A DNA stretch of 47,048 nucleotides from assembly GCA_015061145.1 (NCBI GenBank), contig SUXD01000020.1, forward strand, positions 1 through 47,048. Direction: 5' to 3'. This stretch comes from Bacteroidales bacterium. GTDB lineage: Bacteria; Bacteroidota; Bacteroidia; Bacteroidales; Paludibacteraceae. Below are positions 9,156 to 15,110 of the stretch, piece after piece (within the stretch, counting starts at the first letter, position 1; each line of letters starts with the position of its first letter). The notes under the pieces are model-generated. The model was not told the origin of the DNA and searched no databases. It was given only the letters and a program-made list of their open reading frames with translations. Both the position numbers and the translations under genes were made by a program.

Positions 9156-9169
9156 TCCAAGCGCTTGGA
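9156..9169. promoter_or_regulatory. Perfect 14-bp palindrome, candidate operator for the Fic gene
   Basis: TCCAAGCGCTTGGA is its own reverse complement. It lies 11 bases before the -7 box of the Fic gene and so covers the -33 region. A dimeric repressor bound here would block RNA polymerase. The regulator is unknown; the winged-helix C-terminus of the Fic protein itself is a candidate. Confidence 0.5.
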
Positions 9170-9180
9170 GAATTTTTGAT

Positions 9181-9188
9181 TACTTTTG
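9181..9188 (+). promoter_or_regulatory. Promoter -7 box of the Fic gene
   Basis: TACTTTTG matches TAnnTTTG. The ATG at 9207 is only about 12 bases after the expected start site near 9195, so the 5' untranslated region is very short. Confidence 0.6.
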
Positions 9189-9206
9189 TAGCAAGGTGTA
9201 TAAGAA

Positions 9207-10316
9207 ATGACAAACGAGAACAAGGAAATATTGCTAAAACTTCTCGAGCGGCATACGGCGTTGGGAATTTCGCAACAGATAGATTACGAAAAATTCTATC
9301 TGTACTCCATCATTACGCACTCCACAGCCATAGAGGGCTCTACCGTGACGGAGATAGAAGCGCAACTGCTTTTCGACGAAGGCATTACATCCAGCCAACG
9401 CACCATGACGGAGCAGTTGATGAACTTGGACCTGAAAACTGCATACGAATATGGCATGCAGTGGATTAAAAAGCACGAGCCTATCACCATTGAATGGCTA
9501 ATTGCCTTGTCTTCGAAAGTCATGGCGCACACAGGGAGTGAATATAGTGCTATGGGTGGCAGTTTTTCGGCAGCCAAAGGGGAACTCCGTAAGTTGAATG
9601 TGTCGGCAGGACTTGGAGGACCATCGTATTTGTCTTACCAAAAGGTACCAGCTCGTCTTGCTGCTTTTTGTGAAGATCTGAACAAGCGACGCAAGGAAAT
9701 TAACCCCTCGGACATTGCCGCCATTTATGACCTCAGTTTTTGGGCACATTACGAATTGGTGACCATTCACCCATGGGCGGACGGGAACGGACGCACCAGC
9801 CGTTTGCTGATGAACCTGCTGCAATGGGAATACAATGTACTGCCTGTCAAGGTGTTGAAAGGTGACAAGATTGCCTATATCAAGGCGTTGACCGACACAC
9901 GGGAGAAAGAAGATCTTGGTGTTTTTCTCAATTGCATGGCACAGTTGCACATTCAGCATCTTGCCAACGATATCGAATTGTATATCAAGTCTGTAGAAGA
10001 TGATTCGCCAAATGTACAAACAAAAAGTGGTCAGAAAAACGGGAAAAAAGTAATAGAGTTCGACCCAAAAAGTAACAGAGCAGAGCAAAAAAGTAATAGA
10101 GTTCGTTTAACAACCAAACAAAAGAAAGTATTGGAATTCTGCAATGAAACGCCACATACAGCACAAGAGATATTGGAGATGATTGGTGTAAAATACCAAA
10201 CACGAACTGTACATCAATATATAACGAAATTAGTTATTGCTGAAGTGCTTCGCCCAACGACCACGAACAAAAACGCCCCTAACCGCAAATACATCACAGC
10301 GCACGGGAAAGATTGA
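9207..10316 (+). CDS. Fic family protein with C-terminal winged-helix domain
   Basis: Fic proteins transfer AMP (or another nucleotide-derived group) to hydroxyl side chains of target proteins. In this 369-residue protein the catalytic motif HPWADGNGRTSR is intact at about residues 190-201. An N-terminal inhibitory helix with the SxxxEG motif (STAIEGS, about 39-45) marks a class II, self-inhibited Fic enzyme. The C-terminal part (about 305-369) has TTKQKKVLEFCNETPHTAQE and TRTVHQYITKLVIAEVLRPT, a winged-helix pattern. The linker between the two domains contains short repeats (KSNR twice). The gene stands alone between the thiamine promoter and the restriction operon, with its own promoter and operator candidate. 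Targets are unknown. The region is probably accessory. Confidence 0.9.
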   Translation: MTNENKEILLKLLERHTALGISQQIDYEKFYLYSIITHSTAIEGSTVTEIEAQLLFDEGITSSQRTMTEQLMNLDLKTAYEYGMQWIKKHEPITIEWLIALSSKVMAHTGSEYSAMGGSFSAAKGELRKLNVSAGLGGPSYLSYQKVPARLAAFCEDLNKRRKEINPSDIAAIYDLSFWAHYELVTIHPWADGNGRTSRLLMNLLQWEYNVLPVKVLKGDKIAYIKALTDTREKEDLGVFLNCMAQLHIQHLANDIELYIKSVEDDSPNVQTKSGQKNGKKVIEFDPKSNRAEQKSNRVRLTTKQKKVLEFCNETPHTAQEILEMIGVKYQTRTVHQYITKLVIAEVLRPTTTNKNAPNRKYITAHGKD

Positions 10317-10337
10317 CATCCTATAACAAAAGTTTAC

Positions 10338-10345
10338 TATATTTG
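10338..10345 (+). promoter_or_regulatory. Promoter -7 box of the restriction-modification operon
   Basis: TATATTTG matches the Bacteroidetes -7 element; TTGAC at 10313-10317 is near the right place for the -33 element. A start near 10352 gives a leader of about 277 nt before the ATG at 10629, close to the leader length of copy 1. Confidence 0.6.
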
Positions 10346-10399
10346 CATTACATAATTAACTGAAACAAAAAAACAGAAATTAAATTAACTTAAAATATT

Positions 10400-10620
10400 A
10401 ACATACTGAGCTTTACGCTCTTATTCTCACTTGGTAAAATCTGGTAAATTTTAACTGCACGAGAATAAGCAAGCGAGAGGTTCACGCTTTAGGGCGTGAG
10501 CCGTTTCGTGCTTATTAGTGCAATCGGTTTACCAGAGCCATCCAAGTTAATAAGCGACAAACGAACGGTTCACGTTTCTTTTTTGTGCTTATGGGATTGG
10601 GCTGAAAGTTCGTAAAAAGC
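10400..10620 (+). ncRNA. Structured 5' leader RNA, copy 2 (undescribed motif candidate)
   Basis: This untranslated stretch precedes the BcgI-like operon. In order it has a hairpin GAGC/GCTC (10408-10411 with 10417-10420), TTATTCTC (10421-10428), a closing helix ACTTGG/CCAAGT (10429-10434 with 10542-10547), and a 95-nt core hairpin 10441-10535. The core has outer helix CTGGTAAA/TTTACCAG, then TGCAC/GTGCA (10456-10460 with 10518-10522), AATAAGC/GCTTATT (10464-10470 with 10510-10516), CGAGA/TTTCG, and the terminal stem GGTTCACGC/GCGTGAGCC. A second hairpin closed by AATAAGC/GCTTAT spans 10549-10592. Copy 1 at 1213-1506 has the same plan, with changed but still paired bases in the closing, GGTTG/TGCAC and terminal helices. 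Confidence 0.72.
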
Positions 10621-10628
10621 AGATAAAG

Positions 10629-12467
10629 ATGGCAAACGAACGAATAACAGAAGGCATTGTAAGAGACCACTTTAAGGAAGATGCTCTTTTTAAATCTGTA
10701 AAATGGGAAGAACAGAAGTCAGGCAACAAAAGAATTGCAGAGTTGTTGAAAGGGGAAAGTAAGGGCGGTGGGAAAGGCAATGGATATCCTGAATTCATTA
10801 TTTCATTCCCAACCAACAGCAACTATTTGATTGTAGTAGAGTGTAAAGCGACAGTACAAAAACATGAGAGCAAAAACCGTGACAATGCCAAAGATTGTGC
10901 TGTAGATGGCGTTTTGCACTATGCCAAGGCATTGAAAGATGAGTTCAATGTGGTGGCCATTGCTGTGAGCGGTCAAAACGAAACAGAACTGTTAGTTTCG
11001 CATTTTTATTGGAAAAAACAAACCGAAGAGTATTCCGAACTTGAAGACAGAAAATTGTTGCATATAGAGGATTATATGCAAATATTTGATGACCAATTCT
11101 TTATCAGTGATTTTTACACCCGCGATATCGCTTATAAAGCACGAGAGCTAAATGAAGAATTTCATTTACGCTCAATTACAGAAGACAAGCGTTGCACAAT
11201 GGTAAGTGGAATGCTATTGGCTTTGATTGATAAAAATTTTGCAGAACAATACGAATCACAACCAAGCATCAAAGATTTGGGGCAATCCATGTTGTCCGCT
11301 ATTGATGCCGTATTTGAAGCAGAAGAAGATATGGTGCGAAATAAGAGCGCCTTAATAGCAGAGTTTGCCACACTTTTAAATGAACCATTATTTGCTCATG
11401 ACACAATAAACAACACTACCACGCATAAAACAGAATCCACGTTAAGCACTGCCAAGGATTTTATTGCGTATCTGCATAAGTATGTTTTCCCTCTTGTCAA
11501 GCATTCAAATATTGGTTATGATGTTCTGGGACGTTTCTATATTGAATTTATAAGATATGCTCAAAGTCAACAAAAACAAGGTTTGGTCTTGACACCGCCA
11601 CATATCACTGAACTATTTTGTGATTTGGCAGAAATCCGCATTTCTGATGTCGTTTATGATCCTTGTTGTGGCACTGGCGGTTTTTTGGTTTCTGCTATGC
11701 AACGAATGTTCAAGATTGCTGGAAATGATAATAAAGTTCGTCGCAATATTCGTCAACATCAATTGTGCGGTGTGGAAATGCGCCCTGCCATGTATGCCTA
11801 TGCTTGTTCAAACATGCGCTTTCGTGGCGATGGCAAATCAAACCTATACAATGGCGACTGTTTTTTACACGAGCAACTGATAAAAGATAACCACAAACCA
11901 ACTGTGGCATTTTTGAATCCTCCTTACGATGTAGGATGTGCCGGACAGATGAAGTTTATTGAACATGCATTGAATGCCATCAACCCACAAGCAGAAGGAA
12001 GAGTTGTTGCCATTGTCCAGATGAGCTGCGCCATTAAGGATGAAAAAGACTTGAAAGCGGCAAAAGCCCGTATTTTGGCAAAACATCATTTGAAAGCATT
12101 GTTGAGTATGCCTGATGATTTGTTTTACCCCATTGGTGTAGTTACTTGCATTATGGTTTTTGAAGCCAACAAACCAAATGCTGGACGTAAAACATGGTTC
12201 GGGTATTTCAAAGATGATGGATTTGAGAAACGCAAACATTTGGGACGCATTGATGCCCGTGATAGGTATTCAGCAATAAAAGAGCGTTGGCTTTCTGCTT
12301 ATAAAAATCAAGATGAGATTCCAGGGTTATCTGTTCGCAAAGAAGTAACGGCTAATGACGAGTGGTGTGCCGAAGCATACATGGAAACAGATTACTCAAC
12401 GCTTTGTGATGAAGATTTCCAAAAGAAAATCAGGGAGTATGTCGCATTTAAGTTTTTAAACGAATGA
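10629..12467 (+). CDS. BcgI-like type IIB restriction endonuclease-methyltransferase subunit
   Basis: This 612-residue protein fuses a nuclease and an N6-adenine methyltransferase. The N-terminal part (about 45-80) shows a PD-(D/E)xK-type site: PEFIISF followed by LIVVECKAT. A helical linker follows, and the methyltransferase has SAM motif I DPCCGTGGFL near residue 344 and catalytic motif IV NPPY near residue 434. Length and domain order match BcgI subunit A (about 640 residues), and the next gene is a specificity subunit overlapping by 4 bp. BcgI-type enzymes cut DNA on both sides of a bipartite site and methylate it with the same complex. The gene is more AT-rich than the thiamine genes and follows structured leader copy 2. 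A type I HsdM would lack the nuclease domain. Confidence 0.87.
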   Translation: MANERITEGIVRDHFKEDALFKSVKWEEQKSGNKRIAELLKGESKGGGKGNGYPEFIISFPTNSNYLIVVECKATVQKHESKNRDNAKDCAVDGVLHYAKALKDEFNVVAIAVSGQNETELLVSHFYWKKQTEEYSELEDRKLLHIEDYMQIFDDQFFISDFYTRDIAYKARELNEEFHLRSITEDKRCTMVSGMLLALIDKNFAEQYESQPSIKDLGQSMLSAIDAVFEAEEDMVRNKSALIAEFATLLNEPLFAHDTINNTTTHKTESTLSTAKDFIAYLHKYVFPLVKHSNIGYDVLGRFYIEFIRYAQSQQKQGLVLTPPHITELFCDLAEIRISDVVYDPCCGTGGFLVSAMQRMFKIAGNDNKVRRNIRQHQLCGVEMRPAMYAYACSNMRFRGDGKSNLYNGDCFLHEQLIKDNHKPTVAFLNPPYDVGCAGQMKFIEHALNAINPQAEGRVVAIVQMSCAIKDEKDLKAAKARILAKHHLKALLSMPDDLFYPIGVVTCIMVFEANKPNAGRKTWFGYFKDDGFEKRKHLGRIDARDRYSAIKERWLSAYKNQDEIPGLSVRKEVTANDEWCAEAYMETDYSTLCDEDFQKKIREYVAFKFLNE

Positions 12468-13549
12468 AACGATTAGATGAGATATTTGACGTTTGGTATG
12501 GCGTTAATCTTGAAGTAGTTAATAGTGAGGTCGTAGAAAGAGATATACCTTTTGTTTCACGTCAATCAGTAAATAATGGCGTTGTATGTCACGTAAAAAG
12601 AATTGAAGGTATAGTCCCCAATCCTGCGCACACATTAAGTATTGCTGTAAGTGGCAGCGTGTTATCCACGTTTTACCACGATTATGAGTATTATAGTGGT
12701 CGTGATGTTTATGTAGCAAAGCCGAAAATAGAATTGAGTAAAGCTGAGATGTTATACTATTGCTATGTTATTGAACAAAACAAATATCGTTATAATTACG
12801 GTAGAGGGGCAAATAAAACATTTAGAGAAATTTTGGTTCCGTCTTATGAAGAGTTGCCTGAAAGTGTTAAACGGCAGGATGTTTTTGTTCCATTTGATAC
12901 CCAACCTCTTTCTCCCAAGAAGTTGAAATTAAATACAAAAGAGTGGCAGTGGTTTAGATATGACGATGTTTTTCAAATTTTTAAAGGGTTTTACAACAAA
13001 AAACCTGAAGAAAACCTCGATGGCGAAATACCTTTTATTGGTGCTACAGATTCAAATAATGGTATAACCTCTATCCATGATATTGAAACAATTGAATTGG
13101 CGTCAAAAACCGGTGACGAACCTAATGCACCGTTGGAAGAAAAGATTTTTGATCCCAATTGTATTACAGTATCTAATAACGGATCTGTTGGATATGCTTT
13201 TTATCAACCTAAAAAATTTACTTGTACGCATGATGTAAATCCCTTGTATTTGAACAAAAAATGGGGTAAAGAGATGAATGTTTACATTTCAATGTTTTTG
13301 TGTACGGTCATAGAAATGGAACAATTTCGTTGGGCATACGGCAGGAAATGGAGACCAAAAAGAATGCCTGATTCTTTAATCAAACTTCCTGCCATTCTCA
13401 ACACCCAAGGTGAGTATGAGCCCGATTGGCAGTGGATGGAGGATTACATTAAAGGCTTGCCATATTCGGGGTGTTTAGAACAAAGTTCACACGTATCCTA
13501 CCCAATCTCCACAGAAGAGGACGACAGTCCTTCTATTGCGGCAGAGTAA
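12464..13549 (+). CDS. BcgI-like restriction-modification specificity subunit
   Basis: This 361-residue protein is a type I-S-like target recognition subunit, comparable in size to BcgI subunit B. It has two halves. The second contains the common S-subunit pattern EWQWFRYDDVFQIFKGFYNK, PFIGATDSNNGITS, CITVSNNGSVGYAFYQPKKF and a cysteine/histidine-containing THDVNPLYLNKKW segment. The first half carries a diverged counterpart (RLDEIFDVWYGVN, PFVSRQSVNNGV, IAVSGSVLSTFYH). Two target recognition domains imply a bipartite site. The ATG overlaps the stop of the nuclease-methylase gene (ATGA), so the two are co-translated. The actual DNA site cannot be read from the sequence. Confidence 0.85.
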   Translation: MKRLDEIFDVWYGVNLEVVNSEVVERDIPFVSRQSVNNGVVCHVKRIEGIVPNPAHTLSIAVSGSVLSTFYHDYEYYSGRDVYVAKPKIELSKAEMLYYCYVIEQNKYRYNYGRGANKTFREILVPSYEELPESVKRQDVFVPFDTQPLSPKKLKLNTKEWQWFRYDDVFQIFKGFYNKKPEENLDGEIPFIGATDSNNGITSIHDIETIELASKTGDEPNAPLEEKIFDPNCITVSNNGSVGYAFYQPKKFTCTHDVNPLYLNKKWGKEMNVYISMFLCTVIEMEQFRWAYGRKWRPKRMPDSLIKLPAILNTQGEYEPDWQWMEDYIKGLPYSGCLEQSSHVSYPISTEEDDSPSIAAE

Positions 13550-13555
13550 GCCGAT

Positions 13556-13581
13556 TACACTTTTCGCCACTTAAAAGTGTA
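13556..13581. terminator. Hairpin after the restriction operon
   Basis: TACACTTTT (13556-13564) and AAAAGTGTA (13573-13581) pair over 9 bp with an eight-base loop, right after the stop of the specificity gene. The following bases are A/T-rich but have no clean T run, so terminator function is uncertain. Confidence 0.4.
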
Positions 13582-13651
13582 AAAATTTGCATTTTTCAGA
13601 GGTTGACAGCTGATTTTGTGCAAAAGCGGTATTGCTAAAAAATACAACGCC

Positions 13652-13942
13652 TTATTTCACCACAATATTGGTAATGACTGTTTCGCCCACTTTTTCGTTG
13701 AGCAGATTTATCATGTTCTGGCGCACCATCATCATTTCGTTGCGCACGATGGATGATTTTACATGGATGAAAAGTGTTTTGTTGTAGATGTTTTTCCCTG
13801 TGATGTACGACGACAGATGTGCGCCGAAGACCTCTTCTACCGCATTCAGCAACCTGGTCTCGTTTATTTTGGCATCGAGATTGTTTTCTTTGAGCAGTTC
13901 TTTCAGCACTTGCCCGAGCGACAAAGTTTCTTTTCTTCTCAT
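13652..13942 (-). CDS. DUF721 (DciA-like) domain protein
   Basis: This 96-residue protein begins MRRKETLSLGQVLKELLKEN and contains the family pattern in which a LLNAVEEVFGAHLSSYITGK helix is followed by a beta hairpin LFIHVKSSIVRNEMMMVRQ. DUF721 proteins include DciA, the helicase-loading factor used by bacteria that lack DnaC, and are commonly next to recF in Bacteroidetes. It starts 2 bases after the recF stop, so the two are co-transcribed. A role in replication or repair is inferred from family and neighbour. Confidence 0.85.
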   Translation of the reverse strand: MRRKETLSLGQVLKELLKENNLDAKINETRLLNAVEEVFGAHLSSYITGKNIYNKTLFIHVKSSIVRNEMMMVRQNMINLLNEKVGETVITNIVVK

Positions 13943-13944
13943 GG

Positions 13945-15042
13945 CTATGGCAGTTGTGTGATGTTACCTTTTTCAACCCCGAACAACATGAAATCTTGCC
14001 CTGTTTTTCGGAGTATTTCGTCCAGATTTTTGCGGTTGGTGTCGGTGATGAAGATTTGTCCGAAACGGTCGTTGGCCACCAGATGTATGATTTGCTGCAC
14101 GCGTTCGGCGTCAAGCTTGTCAAACAGGTCGTCGAGGAGCAGAATAGGCTTCTCGCGGTGAATTTGCTTCAGGAATTCGAATTGGGCGAATTTCAAAGCA
14201 ATGAGGTATGTTTTGTTCTGTCCTTGCGACCCCACTCTTTTGATGGGGAGTTCGCCGAGTGACATCAGGAGGTCGTCTTTGTGTATGCCTCGTGTGGTGT
14301 AGCCGAGAATTTTGTCTCTTTCGTGTGTCTCGCCGAGCAGCTCGCCCAAGTTTTCGTTGCGTAAGAGCTGCGAGTCGTATTCCAGATTCACGCTTTCTTT
14401 GTTTTGCGAAACGATTTCGTAGTATTGCTGAAAAATAGGAATGAATTTGTCGATGAATTCTTTTCTTTTTCTAAAAATGACAATGCCGCATTCGTGCATG
14501 ATGCCGTCGAAGATGGTGAGCAGCTCGTCCGACGGGTTGTCGTTTTTCAGCAAAGCGTTGCGCTGTTGCAGCGTTTTGTTGTATCGGAGCAGGGCAGTCA
14601 GGTAGTCCAAATCATATTGCGAGATGACTCCGTCGATGAATTTACGGCGTGTTTCGCTTCCTTCGTATATCAGAGATATGTCGTCGGGCGAAATGAGCAC
14701 GAGCGGGAATTTCCCAATATGGTCGGCCAGTTTCTCGTATTCTTTTTTGTTGTGCTTGAACACTTTTTTCTGGTGTCGTTTCAGTGCGCAATATACATTT
14801 TCTTCGGTGCCGTTTCTTTCGTATTGCCCGTCTATCACAAAGAATTCGCTTTCGTGGTTGATGTTTTGGTTGTCAATCAGGTTAGAGTGGCTTTTGCAGA
14901 ACGACAGGTAGTACATGGCGTCGAGTACATTGGTCTTGCCCACGCCGTTGTTGCCGATGAAACAATTTATTTTGGGCGAAAATTCCAGTTCCGCCTGCAT
15001 AATGTTTTTGTAGTTGACTATGGAAATCCTATTCAGCTTCAT
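13945..15042 (-). CDS. recF: DNA replication and repair protein RecF
   Basis: RecF is an SMC-like ATPase that helps load RecA at gapped DNA. The 365-residue length is normal. It has the N-terminal LNRISIVNYKNIMQAELEFS, Walker A FIGNNGVGKTNVLDAMYYLS near residue 32, the signature region RVGSQGQNKTYLIALKFAQFE, Walker B ILLLDDLFDKLD near residue 301 and FITDTNRKNLDEIL after it. The ATG at 15042 is only a few bases downstream of the expected transcription start, which would give an almost leaderless mRNA. DUF721 follows it. Confidence 0.96.
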   Translation of the reverse strand: MKLNRISIVNYKNIMQAELEFSPKINCFIGNNGVGKTNVLDAMYYLSFCKSHSNLIDNQNINHESEFFVIDGQYERNGTEENVYCALKRHQKKVFKHNKKEYEKLADHIGKFPLVLISPDDISLIYEGSETRRKFIDGVISQYDLDYLTALLRYNKTLQQRNALLKNDNPSDELLTIFDGIMHECGIVIFRKRKEFIDKFIPIFQQYYEIVSQNKESVNLEYDSQLLRNENLGELLGETHERDKILGYTTRGIHKDDLLMSLGELPIKRVGSQGQNKTYLIALKFAQFEFLKQIHREKPILLLDDLFDKLDAERVQQIIHLVANDRFGQIFITDTNRKNLDEILRKTGQDFMLFGVEKGNITQLP

Positions 15043-15049
15043 ATCGTTG

Positions 15050-15057
15050 CAAAGGTA
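15050..15057 (-). promoter_or_regulatory. Promoter -7 box of recF
   Basis: The minus strand reads TACCTTTG, matching TAnnTTTG, with its last base 8 bases before the recF ATG. The mRNA would have a 5' untranslated region of only a few bases. Confidence 0.55.
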
Positions 15058-15110
15058 GCGAAAATCGTGTTTAAAAGCAGAATCGTGTTTATTAAGTTTT
15101 TAACAGATTG

